Shown: one piece after another, positions 1 to 7,991 of the stretch
How positions within the stretch are numbered: position 1 is the stretch's first letter
Layout of the letters: each line of letters begins with the position of its first letter
Assembly: GCA_964292325.1 (NCBI GenBank)
Contig: CAXYVG010000054.1
Span: forward strand, 1 to 25,689
Length of the DNA: 25,689 nucleotides
From: CTSoil-075 sp964292325
GTDB lineage: Bacteria; Bacillota; Negativicutes; DSM-13327
Direction of reading: 5' to 3'
The notes under the pieces: model-generated
Told to the model about the DNA's origin: nothing
The model's input: the letters and a program-made list of their open reading frames with translations, nothing else
Databases searched by the model: none
Program-made: the position numbers and the translations under genes

Positions 1-2
1 TT

Positions 3-182
3 AATCGATTGAGCGGCAGGGAAAAATGGGTGCTAGAGATGCGATTTGGTATTCCAGACGGTGATCGGAAGACGCAACGCGATATTGCGAAATTACTAGG
101 TATTTCGAGATCTTATGTGTCAAGAATAGAAAAGAAGGCGATGGGTAAGCTGGGTGATCATTTATCAGCGGAAGATCGGTAG
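3..182 (+). CDS. sigK: Sporulation sigma factor, sigma-K-like, C-terminal part (5' end outside window)
   Basis: This is the last 59 codons of an RNA polymerase sigma-70 family factor that enters from the left edge and ends at the TAG at 180-182. The visible part is sigma region 4, the domain that binds the promoter -35 element. It contains the helix-turn-helix stretch DIAKLLGISRSYVSRIEKKA, preceded by LSGREKWVLEMRFG. The run LGISRSYVSRIEK is typical of the sporulation sigma factors SigK/SigE, and it matches SigK more closely as I remember the Bacillus subtilis proteins. Sigma-K directs late mother-cell transcription during endospore formation. The start, the region 2 domain and any pro-sequence are outside the window, so SigK versus SigE cannot be settled here. 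A broken second copy of the same gene lies at 11219-11470. A terminator follows at 215-251. Confidence 0.8.
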   Translation, partial: NRLSGREKWVLEMRFGIPDGDRKTQRDIAKLLGISRSYVSRIEKKAMGKLGDHLSAEDR

Positions 183-214
183 TTGTTATAAGTTTTTGCT
201 AAAGATAGGTATTA

Positions 215-251
215 GGATTTTCGAAACCGTTATGGTGAGAAAATCCTTTTT
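215..251 (+). terminator. Rho-independent terminator of the sigma gene
   Basis: An inverted repeat GGATTTTC (215-222) / GAAAATCC (239-246), extended by an A-T pair to 9 bp, is followed directly by TTTTT (247-251). It lies 33 bases after the sigma stop codon. The 5' arm and the sequence before it recur near 13192-13235 (see the repeat entry). Confidence 0.75.
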
Positions 252-406
252 CTATTATCAATGACCATTGCTTTTCTCTGTTGGCAAGCAAGCCCCAGTA
301 TGGCAAGTGGGTTAATGACGGGGATGGAAAATGGTTATTCAGCAGCTTCGATTTCTGAGTCGCATTTAGGTATGAATAATCTATCATAGATGGCAAATTT
401 TATCGA

Positions 407-435
407 TTGACAAATTATAATAATTATGATAAATT
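407..435 (+). promoter_or_regulatory. Candidate sigma-A promoter of the RpiR-type regulator gene
   Basis: A perfect -35 box TTGACA (407-412) is followed after 17 bases by TAAATT (430-435), which matches the -10 consensus at four of six positions. It would leave a leader of about 160 bases before the regulator start at 604. Confidence 0.45.
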
Positions 436-603
436 AGCGTCAAAGCATTACACATGCGATTATATCTAGACAATGACGTTTAGAGTCTTAAAAAAGGTCT
501 CTGGACATTTTTTTTACTGTAAATTTGATGATGCCATTATTAATTTTATGGTAATTAATGAGATGATCAATTACGAACTATCTCTAAAGGAGTGAACATT
601 TGT

Positions 604-1482
604 ATGGATTCAACATTTGAGGGTAAGGAATTAAAAAAAATAATGCAAAAAATGATTGAAATTTCAAGTGAGTCTCCTACTTATGAAAAGTTGGCTCATT
701 ATATTGAAAAAAATTATATGCAGATCCTTTTTATGACGGCTGGAGAACTGGCAACTGAAGCCAATATCAGCCAAGGTAGTGTTTCTAGATTTTGTAGTGC
801 CTTAGGTTATCGTGGATTTACTGATTTTTTACGGAACTTACAAAAATTTGTTAGTGAAGAAATTACTGCACCGCAGAGATTGCAATATATTTCTCAGAAT
901 AAAAATAATAATAAAATCTCTAATATCCTTACGATGGAACATAAAAATATCGATGAGTTGGAAGCTATCGTGTGTCAGCCAGCTTATGGACAATTGATAC
1001 AAAAAATTGTATCAGCGCGCGAAATTGTTTTAGTATCTGCCAGAATGTCAGCAACACTGTTGCCATATACTTGTTACATTTTAAATAAAATCAGAAATAA
1101 TGTGCGTCAGGTTACGCCCGATACTCCATTGTGGGATACCTTGCATTTATGTGATCCACAAACTACATTGATTTTTACCATTTCTTTTCCGCGATATCCT
1201 ACTGTACTAGTCAATAAGCTGCAAGAGTTAAAGGATGATGGGTTCTCAATTGCTGCCATAACTGACAGTATTGTTTCGCCGATTGCCTACATAGCTGACC
1301 CAATTATCAATGTGCCGATTACTATATCTTCAATCTTTGATATTTACAGTACACCGATGATCTTTTTAAATCTTTTATTAAGAGATGTGGCAAAAGAAAT
1401 AGACGACTTAGACCAACGTTTAAGTAAAATAGAAAAAATAGAATCTTTAAATAATATTTATTATAGAAAAATTAACAAGTAA
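604..1482 (+). CDS. RpiR/MurR-family transcriptional regulator (HTH + SIS domains)
   Basis: This is a DNA-binding regulator of the RpiR/MurR family and the likely local controller of the downstream hut genes. The N-terminal RpiR helix-turn-helix lies at about residues 47-77 (core GELATEANISQGSVSRFCSA). A C-terminal SIS-type phosphosugar/ligand-binding domain spans roughly residues 125-260. I chose ATG 604 because the ribosome site AAAGGAG (586-592) sits 11 bases before it; the alternative GTG at 592 overlaps that site. The protein is 292 residues, normal for the family. RpiR proteins usually sense sugar phosphates, but the position directly upstream of hut genes suggests an intermediate of this pathway such as urocanate or formiminoglutamate (inference). 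The gene has its own terminator at 1524-1580, so it is probably transcribed separately from the catabolic genes. Confidence 0.85.
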   Translation: MDSTFEGKELKKIMQKMIEISSESPTYEKLAHYIEKNYMQILFMTAGELATEANISQGSVSRFCSALGYRGFTDFLRNLQKFVSEEITAPQRLQYISQNKNNNKISNILTMEHKNIDELEAIVCQPAYGQLIQKIVSAREIVLVSARMSATLLPYTCYILNKIRNNVRQVTPDTPLWDTLHLCDPQTTLIFTISFPRYPTVLVNKLQELKDDGFSIAAITDSIVSPIAYIADPIINVPITISSIFDIYSTPMIFLNLLLRDVAKEIDDLDQRLSKIEKIESLNNIYYRKINK

Positions 1483-1523
1483 CAAATAAAATATATAGTT
1501 TTTATTTGATTATTGTAAACAAA

Positions 1524-1580
1524 GGCGTTTAACAATAAGTGGACAGATTATCTGTCTACTGTTAAGCGTCTTTTTATTTT
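1524..1580 (+). terminator. Terminator of the RpiR-type regulator gene
   Basis: A long imperfect hairpin pairs GTGGACAGAT (1539-1548) with ATCTGTCTAC (1550-1559) and GGCGTTTAACA (1524-1534) with TGTTAAGCGTC (1560-1570). A small bulge separates the two stems. The run TTTTTATTTT follows at 1571-1580. Confidence 0.8.
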
Positions 1581-1602
1581 GCACAGATAGCCGGAAATCA
1601 CT

Positions 1603-1757
1603 GAAACTCACTGAGGTTTCGTAAAGATAAAAGAAAATGATAACAATTTAAAAGAGATAGGAGTGATATCGCTAGTGAAAAGAATATTGTTTCAGGGGAA
1701 ATAGAAGGAATTGAAATGTTTTCAAAAAATCTAATTCGGCTCAATTGATGATTGAGC
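1603..1757 (+). promoter_or_regulatory. Control region of the hut transcript with several inverted repeats
   Basis: The gap ahead of the permease contains four short dyads. GAAAC...GTTTC is at 1603-1620. TGAAA-N9-TTTCA is at 1676-1694. The perfect TTGAAA-TGT-TTTCAA is at 1711-1725. The perfect GCTCAAT-N5-ATTGAGC is at 1739-1757, 13 bases before the permease ribosome site. The first three share a GAAA/TTTC core and could be operators for the neighbouring RpiR-type protein. The last could equally be an RNA hairpin affecting translation. I see no convincing -35/-10 pair, so the exact promoter is not placed. Confidence 0.4.
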
Positions 1758-1782
1758 GGTTATGAAAAAAGGAGTGAAAGTA

Positions 1783-3210
1783 ATGGCTCAAGTAAAAGAA
1801 AATTTGATTGAAACACGTTCTATTGATATGGTTCCTGATCATGAAAGGCATGGCAATCCATTCAGTCAGTTCACACTTTGGTTCGGAGCAAATATGCAGA
1901 TTACTACTGTGGTGGACGGTGCTCTGGCTGTAGTCTTTGGTGCGGACCCTCTTTGGGCTTGGGTGGGTCTATTTATTGGAAATATCCTAGGAGGCGCTGT
2001 TATGTCGCTTCATTCTGCACAAGGACCACGTTTAGGATTGCCGCAGATGATCTCCAGCCGTGCTCAATTTGGTGTCATGGGTGCAATCCTTCCCCTTGTT
2101 TTAGCTGTAATTATGTACCTTGGCTTCGCTTCCACTGGCACAGTTCTTTCTGGACAGGCTATAAATGGAATCCTTGGTGTCCAAACTCCAGCTATCGGTA
2201 TCATCATCTTCGGAAGCCTCACAGCACTACTGGCGCTTCTTGGGTACAAATATATCCATCGTCTGGGTAGGATTGCTACCGTCACAGGGATTATTGGCTT
2301 TACCTATCTTACGGTGATGGCATTTGTGAAATTTCCCGTTGCATCTTTATTTGGTGTAAAGCCTTTCGAATTGACTACTTTTTTATTAGCGGTTTCTCTG
2401 TCGGCAGGCTGGCAACTCACCTTCGGTCCTTATGTTGCAGACTACAGCCGTTATTTGCCGCGCAACACATCACAATCATCTACATTTTGGAATACTTTTA
2501 TGGGAAGTGTGATTGGTACCCAATGGGCGATGACCCTGGGCGTCATTATCAGTGCAGCGAGCATTGCGGGCTATGGCGGAAGCTTTTTGAAAAATCAAGT
2601 AGGTTATTTAGGTGAATTAGCGGGAGTCGGAATGGTTGCCATCTTGATCTATATGGTCATCCTCATTGGTAAACTAACGGTCAATACCCTTAATGCCTAT
2701 GGTTCATTCATGTCAATGTTGACGATCACGACTGCGCTAAATGGTAAAAAAAGCACTACGACAACCCAACGTACCTTTTTCATATTGGCCATGATCACAG
2801 CTTCAGTCTGTATTGCTATTTTTGCTAGCAAAGATTTTCTCAATCTTTTCAAGAACTTTGTTTTGCTGCTGCTCATGGTTTTCACACCCTGGAGTTCTGT
2901 TAATCTCATTGATTTTTATTGGATATCAAAAGAAAATATTGATATTCCTGCCTTATATGATCCCAAAGGGCGTTACGGTACATGGAATGTACCTGCTCTT
3001 GTCTCCTATAGCATCGGTGTATTGGTACAAATTCCATTTATGGCCCAAGCCATGTACACAGGCCCCATTACCAAGATGCTAGGAGGCACTGATATTTCCT
3101 GGATTGTGGGATTACTTGCAACTGCTATCATCTATTATCCTTGGGCAATGCGCCGTAATGTGGCGCCAGAGAAAATGATTTATCCTACAGAGAATAAGAT
3201 AAATATGTAG
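1783..3210 (+). CDS. NCS1-family cytosine/purine-type permease, probable urocanate or imidazole-compound importer
   Basis: This is an integral membrane permease of the nucleobase:cation symporter-1 (NCS1, CodB/Fur-like) family. It has about 12 hydrophobic segments, the N-terminal signature PDHERHGNPFSQFTLWFGAN (residues 19-38) and the family stretch QGPRLGLPQMISSRAQFGVM after the second helix. I chose ATG 1783 because GGAG (1771-1774) sits 8 bases before it; an ATG at 1762 would place this ribosome site inside the coding sequence. The product is 475 residues, normal for NCS1. Family members carry cytosine, purines, hydantoins, allantoin or thiamine. As the first gene of a hut cluster that lacks histidase, this one may bring in urocanate or a related imidazole (inference). 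The substrate cannot be read from the sequence. Confidence 0.85.
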   Translation: MAQVKENLIETRSIDMVPDHERHGNPFSQFTLWFGANMQITTVVDGALAVVFGADPLWAWVGLFIGNILGGAVMSLHSAQGPRLGLPQMISSRAQFGVMGAILPLVLAVIMYLGFASTGTVLSGQAINGILGVQTPAIGIIIFGSLTALLALLGYKYIHRLGRIATVTGIIGFTYLTVMAFVKFPVASLFGVKPFELTTFLLAVSLSAGWQLTFGPYVADYSRYLPRNTSQSSTFWNTFMGSVIGTQWAMTLGVIISAASIAGYGGSFLKNQVGYLGELAGVGMVAILIYMVILIGKLTVNTLNAYGSFMSMLTITTALNGKKSTTTTQRTFFILAMITASVCIAIFASKDFLNLFKNFVLLLLMVFTPWSSVNLIDFYWISKENIDIPALYDPKGRYGTWNVPALVSYSIGVLVQIPFMAQAMYTGPITKMLGGTDISWIVGLLATAIIYYPWAMRRNVAPEKMIYPTENKINM

Positions 3211-3299
3211 AAAAAAGTGGGTTTTCAGGTAATGGGGACGCACAGCTAGGGTGATATACGTAATCTATATTAACAATTTAGAAATGGAGGAGAATCTCA

Positions 3300-5327
3300 A
3301 TGGCTATTAACAATAGTGATGTGGCTAAAAGAATGACGATCAAGTTAGACAATGTTTTACCAGAAATGCCGCGTTTTGTAGAAGGCATTCGTCGCGCGCC
3401 AGACAGAGGGTTTCGATTAACGTCAGAGCAGACAAAACTAGCTCTGAAAAATGCACTCAGATATATTCCAGAGGAACTACACGATACAATAGCTCCTGAA
3501 TTCATGGAAGAACTTAAGATGCGAGGTCGGATTTATGCTTACCGTTATATGCCGAAAGAAAGAATTTACGGGAAGCCAATTGATGAATATCGTGGGAATT
3601 GTGTGGAAGGCAAGGCGTTCCAAGTGATGATTGATAATAATTTAGATCATGCCGTTGCTCTTTATCCTTACGAACTCGTTACGTATGGTGAAACAGGAAG
3701 TGTATGCCAAAATTGGATGCAATATCAGCTTATTAAAAAGTATTTGGAAGTCATGACGAATGAACAAACCTTAGTGCTTGAATCGGGGCACCCGTTAGGA
3801 TTGTTCCCATCCAAACCTGAAGCTCCGCGTGTTATTATTACCAACGCACTAATGATTGGTATGTTTGATAATCAAAAAGATTGGGAAATTGCACAGCAGA
3901 TGGGTGTAGCGAATTATGGTCAGATGACTGCAGGTGGCTGGATGTATATTGGTCCACAAGGTATTGTGCATGGTACCTTTAACACTCTGCTGACCGCTGG
4001 CAGGCAGAAACTTGGTGTTGCACAGGATGGTGATCTGCGAGGTCATCTGTTTGTATCTTCGGGCCTCGGGGGAATGAGCGGTGCTCAGCCAAAGGCGATT
4101 GAGATTGCAGGTGGAGTGGGAATCATTGCAGAAGTCGATTATTCTCGCATCAAAACCCGCTATGATCAGGGCTGGGTACGCAAAATTTCGGCTGATTTGC
4201 ATGAAATATTTGCTTTGGCGCGTGAGTATCAAGAGAAAAAAGAAGCCATTTCGATTGGTTATCATGGAAATATCGTCGATTTATTAGAATATGCGGTCGC
4301 CAATCAGATAGAAATTCCCTTGCTATCTGATCAGACTTCCTGCCACGTAGCATACGACGGAGGATATTGTCCGCAAGGACTTACTTTTGAGGAGCGAACC
4401 AGTTTATTGGCAACGGATAGGGAGAAATTCACTGCTTTGGTTGATAATAGTTTGAAGCGTCATTTCGAGCTTATTAAGACGTTAGTTGGGCGTGGTACGT
4501 ATTTCTTTGACTATGGCAATGCTTTTATGAAGGCTATATTTGATGCAGGAGTGCAAGAAATTTCTAAAAACGGCTATGATGAAAAAGATGGATTTATTTT
4601 CCCATCCTATGTTGAAGACATCATGGGGCCAGATCTTTTTGATTATGGTTACGGACCTTTTCGTTGGGTATGTTTAACTGGTAGTGCAGAAGATTTAAGG
4701 AAAACAGACCAGGCGGCCATGGCATGCATTGATCCTACACGTAGAGCGCAAGATAGAGATAATTATATCTGGATTAGCGATGCGGAAAAAAACCAGTTAG
4801 TTGTAGGTACGCAAGCTCGGATACTTTATCAGGATGCAGAGGGCCGGAAGAAAATTGCGCTTACATTCAACGAAATGATTCGCAATGGTGAAATTGGTCC
4901 TGTCATGCTGGGGCGTGATCATCATGATGTCAGTGGAACCGACTCGCCTTTTCGAGAAACTTCCAATATCAAAGACGGTAGTAATGTAATGGCTGATATG
5001 GCGGTGCAGTGTTTTGCGGGTAATGCAGCAAGGGGGATGAGCCTAGTCGCTCTTCATAATGGGGGCGGTGTTGGTATTGGTAAATCGATCAACGGTGGGT
5101 TCGGCATGGTTCTTGATGGAAGTACTCGGGTAGATGAAATATTAGAATCAGCAATGCTATGGGATGTTATTGGTGGAGTGGCTCGACGAGCATGGGCTAG
5201 AAATGAGCATTCCATCGAAACCATTTTGGAGTTTAATCAGCAATACTCAGGCCAGGGGCATGTGACTCTGCCATATATTCCTAATGATAAACTGATTGAT
5301 GATTTGGTTAGCAAGTGTTTTGCTTAG
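3300..5327 (+). CDS. hutU: Urocanate hydratase (urocanase), long form
   Basis: Urocanase converts urocanate plus water to 4-imidazolone-5-propionate using tightly bound NAD+; this is the second step of histidine breakdown and is cytoplasmic. Family landmarks run in order: the NAD-binding stretch SSGLGGMSGAQPKA (about residues 250-263), SDQTSCH (about 341-347), LTGSAEDLRKTDQAA (about 459-473), GRDHHDVSGTDSPFRET (about 538-554) and the glycine-rich NGGGVGIGKSINGGFGMV (about 587-604). At 675 residues it is about 120 longer than the classical Bacillus/Pseudomonas enzyme (about 555) and close to the length of animal UROC1-type proteins, so it belongs to the long subgroup. A strong ribosome site, GGAGGAG, lies just before ATG 3300. 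It is the first enzyme gene of the cluster, 37 bases ahead of hutI. Confidence 0.93.
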   Translation: MAINNSDVAKRMTIKLDNVLPEMPRFVEGIRRAPDRGFRLTSEQTKLALKNALRYIPEELHDTIAPEFMEELKMRGRIYAYRYMPKERIYGKPIDEYRGNCVEGKAFQVMIDNNLDHAVALYPYELVTYGETGSVCQNWMQYQLIKKYLEVMTNEQTLVLESGHPLGLFPSKPEAPRVIITNALMIGMFDNQKDWEIAQQMGVANYGQMTAGGWMYIGPQGIVHGTFNTLLTAGRQKLGVAQDGDLRGHLFVSSGLGGMSGAQPKAIEIAGGVGIIAEVDYSRIKTRYDQGWVRKISADLHEIFALAREYQEKKEAISIGYHGNIVDLLEYAVANQIEIPLLSDQTSCHVAYDGGYCPQGLTFEERTSLLATDREKFTALVDNSLKRHFELIKTLVGRGTYFFDYGNAFMKAIFDAGVQEISKNGYDEKDGFIFPSYVEDIMGPDLFDYGYGPFRWVCLTGSAEDLRKTDQAAMACIDPTRRAQDRDNYIWISDAEKNQLVVGTQARILYQDAEGRKKIALTFNEMIRNGEIGPVMLGRDHHDVSGTDSPFRETSNIKDGSNVMADMAVQCFAGNAARGMSLVALHNGGGVGIGKSINGGFGMVLDGSTRVDEILESAMLWDVIGGVARRAWARNEHSIETILEFNQQYSGQGHVTLPYIPNDKLIDDLVSKCFA

Positions 5328-5364
5328 TAAACAGTATAATGAAATGGTAGTGAGGTGTGTGTGA

Positions 5365-6651
5365 ATGAGTTTAGATGGTTTAGCTACGGCTGATGGACAA
5401 CGTTTACTCATCAAAAATGCTGCTGAATTGGTAACATGTAGTGGTTTGGCTCCTAAAAAGGGCATTGAGATGAATGAGATTGGTATCATTATCGATGGTG
5501 CTATTGTTATAGAAAATGGAATCATTCAAGAGGTTGGGACAACGGCAGAGATTTTGGCAAGAGTAGACGCGGGAAGCTACCAAGTCATTGATGCCAAGGG
5601 AAAATGTGTGATGCCAGGTTTTGTTGACTCACATACTCATTTTATATTCGGTGGGTATCGACCAGAGGAGTTCTTCTGGCGTTTAAACGGAACTCCTTAT
5701 TTAGACATATTAGAAAAAGGTGGAGGAATTTTAAGTACCGTCCAAGGGACAAGAAATACTAGTAAGGACGAGCTTAAAAAAATAGGCGCTAGACGCCTAA
5801 ATGCAATGCTGGCCATGGGCGTAACTACAGTGGAAGGCAAGAGCGGCTATGGATTGGATCTTAGTACGGAACTAGAGCAACTCGCCATTATGGCAGAATT
5901 AAATCAGGAACATGCTGTTGATGTGGTACCTACTTTTATGGGGGCTCATGCGATACCACCAGAATATCGGGGGCGGACAGATGATTATGTGAAGTTTATG
6001 ATTGATCGGGTCTTGCCGGCAGTAGCTGAGCAGGGGGTGGCAGAGTTTTGTGATGTGTTTTGTGAGCAGGGTGTGTTTTCTGTAGCCCAATCACGGAAAA
6101 TTTTACAGGCCGCCCAGGGCTTTGGTATAAAAAGCAAATTGCATGCGGATGAAATTGTTAATTTGGGCGGGGCGGAGTTGGCAGGGGAACTTAAGGCTAT
6201 TTCTGCAGATCATTTGTTGCAGACAACGGATTCTGGTATTGATTGTCTTGCGGCCCAAGGAGTGGTGGCAACGGTTTTGCCAATCACCGCTTTTTGCTTG
6301 TGTGAATCCTATGCAAAGGCGCGTACTATGATTGATCGCGGTGCTGCTGTAGCTTTAGCGACAGATTATAATCCTGGCAGTTGTTTTAGTCATTCCATTC
6401 CTCTCATGGCATCTTTGGCCGCCATTCAACTTAAAATGACGCCAGCGGAAATCATATCCGCGTTAACAATCAATGGGGCAGCGGCTGTAGGTAGGGCCAA
6501 TAAGGTGGGAAGTTTGGAATGTGGAAAAGATGCTGATATAGTCATACTAGATCATGCTTCGCATCTGTTTTTGATGTACAATGTTGGTATGAATGTAGTA
6601 GATAAAGTGATCAAAAAAGGGCGGATTTTGATAGATAAAGATAATTTTTAA
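5365..6651 (+). CDS. hutI: Imidazolonepropionase
   Basis: This enzyme hydrolyses 4-imidazolone-5-propionate to N-formimino-L-glutamate, the third step of histidine degradation. It is a metal-dependent amidohydrolase-superfamily TIM barrel. Visible motifs are the metal-binding VDSHTHF (about residues 86-92), the family-specific FFWRLNGTPYLDILEKGGGI (about 104-123), VEGKSGYG, HADEI (about 259-263) and the metal/catalytic ATDYNPGSCFSHS (about 332-344). It ends with the typical VGSLECGKDADIVILD. At 428 residues its length is normal. ATG 5365 is preceded by a modest GAGGTG ribosome site. It fits one transcript with hutU upstream and the M20 hydrolase 64 bases downstream. Confidence 0.95.
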   Translation: MSLDGLATADGQRLLIKNAAELVTCSGLAPKKGIEMNEIGIIIDGAIVIENGIIQEVGTTAEILARVDAGSYQVIDAKGKCVMPGFVDSHTHFIFGGYRPEEFFWRLNGTPYLDILEKGGGILSTVQGTRNTSKDELKKIGARRLNAMLAMGVTTVEGKSGYGLDLSTELEQLAIMAELNQEHAVDVVPTFMGAHAIPPEYRGRTDDYVKFMIDRVLPAVAEQGVAEFCDVFCEQGVFSVAQSRKILQAAQGFGIKSKLHADEIVNLGGAELAGELKAISADHLLQTTDSGIDCLAAQGVVATVLPITAFCLCESYAKARTMIDRGAAVALATDYNPGSCFSHSIPLMASLAAIQLKMTPAEIISALTINGAAAVGRANKVGSLECGKDADIVILDHASHLFLMYNVGMNVVDKVIKKGRILIDKDNF

Positions 6652-6715
6652 ATCAGGTGTTGGAAAATTAACGTGTTAAAATAAGCTATTTCAAGCAAGA
6701 AAAGAGGAGCGCACC

Positions 6716-7990
6716 ATGAACAATGCACAGGGTAACAACGCAAACTTATCAGTTAATAAAACGAGGATTTATGAACGTTTAGAAGCTTTAGCTACTTTTG
6801 GTAAAAATGTCAATGGTGGTATTGATCGCAGCTTTGGTACTGCAGCCGATGTAGCTGCCAGACAATATTTAAGTGATTTATTGAAAACCGAAATAGGTCT
6901 AGCAGTGCACATTGATCCGGCTGCGAATATATGGGCCCAATTGAATAATAATTCTACATTGCCGGCGATTGCAATCGGTTCTCATCACGATACAGTACCC
7001 AACGGCGGAATGTATGATGGTGCCTTAGGTATTATCTTAGCAATAGAAGTTCTTCAAATTTTAAAAGAAAATAATTATCCACTGCGGCACCCGTTAACAA
7101 TGGTTTCTTTTACTGCCGAAGAACCCAATCCTTTTAATCTGTCTACATTTGGCAGTCGAATTGCAACAGGAAAATTAATTCAAGATACACTGCTGGATGT
7201 AGAAGATGTTAGCAATCACATGAGTCTGTCTGGGGCTTTAATAAATGCAGGTGGTTGCATAATGGATTTAGCACTCGCCAAACTCCAGAGGGAGGATTTT
7301 AGTGCGTTTATAGAATGTCATATTGAACAGGGGAAACGTTTGGAAAACAGCGAGACATCTCTAGCTGTAGTATCTCATATAACTGGCATTTACCGAGAAA
7401 ATGTTCATATTTGTGGTGAGGCCAATCATGCTGGTACGACTCTGATGCGCGACAGACACGACGCCCTATTAGGAACTGCGGAGTTTTGTCTCGCTTTTGA
7501 AAAAGTTCTAAAAGAAGTGAATCGCGATGATGTAGTTGGTACCATAGGACATATGGATATCTTCCCCAATGCGGTCAATATCATCCCAGGAGAAACCGTG
7601 CTGACCTTGGAGATTCGAACGCCGGATCATACAGTTTTAACAACAATTCTTGGTGATTTAGAAAAATATATAGCAGACATTGAAAGACGGGGAGTGCATA
7701 TACAGCGGAGTGTGCTACTTGATCAAGCTGCGGTTGCTCTGGATGAAACTGTAATGAATGCCATGGCAAGAGGAATTGTAACAAGGACAGAACCTTATGT
7801 AACACTAACGAGTATGGCAGGGCATGATGCCACTCATATGGCTAGTATAACCAGATCAGGAATGCTTTTTGTACGCAGTATTGACGGTAAAAGTCATTGC
7901 CCAGAAGAAAATTGTTATCGGGAAGATATTGAAAAAGCCGGCAATGCTTTACTGGAAAGCATTCTGTTATTGGATAAGGAGTTGGATTAA
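6716..7990 (+). CDS. M20-family amidohydrolase (allantoate/N-carbamoyl-amino-acid hydrolase type), probable deformylase of the hut pathway
   Basis: This is a dinuclear-metal hydrolase of the peptidase M20 superfamily, the branch with allantoate amidohydrolase and N-carbamoyl-L-amino-acid hydrolase. Metal ligands and landmarks: SHHDTVPNGGMYDGALG (residues 89-105; H91, D101), E135-E136, ECHIEQGKRLE (200-210), NHAGTTLMRDRHDA (237-250) and GHDATHMA...SHCPEE (369-398; H394). The usual EEGxRF after the glutamate pair reads EEPNPFN here, which may mark a different substrate. Its place between hutI and the HutF-like gene suggests it removes the formyl (or formimino) group to release glutamate, replacing HutG, which is absent from the window (inference). 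Allantoate or carbamoyl-amino-acid hydrolysis is the alternative. GAGGAG precedes ATG 6716. The product is 424 residues. Confidence 0.85.
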   Translation: MNNAQGNNANLSVNKTRIYERLEALATFGKNVNGGIDRSFGTAADVAARQYLSDLLKTEIGLAVHIDPAANIWAQLNNNSTLPAIAIGSHHDTVPNGGMYDGALGIILAIEVLQILKENNYPLRHPLTMVSFTAEEPNPFNLSTFGSRIATGKLIQDTLLDVEDVSNHMSLSGALINAGGCIMDLALAKLQREDFSAFIECHIEQGKRLENSETSLAVVSHITGIYRENVHICGEANHAGTTLMRDRHDALLGTAEFCLAFEKVLKEVNRDDVVGTIGHMDIFPNAVNIIPGETVLTLEIRTPDHTVLTTILGDLEKYIADIERRGVHIQRSVLLDQAAVALDETVMNAMARGIVTRTEPYVTLTSMAGHDATHMASITRSGMLFVRSIDGKSHCPEENCYREDIEKAGNALLESILLLDKELD

Positions 7991-7991
7991 T

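Larger units (their letters stand above)
183..603. other. Intergenic region between the sigma gene and the RpiR-type regulator
   Basis: This stretch of about 420 bases holds the sigma terminator, the promoter candidate at 407-435 and the leader of the regulator gene. A short dyad of the form TTAATT...AATTAA lies near 540-558 and could be an operator site. A 65-codon open frame on the minus strand (199-396) overlaps the terminator, has no recognisable family and is not called as a gene. Confidence 0.5.

Noticed and set aside
199..396. 65-codon minus-strand open frame after the sigma gene
   Set aside because: It overlaps the sigma terminator, has no recognisable domain or convincing ribosome site, and its C-terminus falls in the repeated non-coding element.
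7869..7991. Upstream extension of the HutF-like gene inside the M20 gene
   Set aside because: The extension reads as a frame shadow of the M20 gene; TTG 7992 has a well-placed AAGGAG and directly follows the M20 stop.
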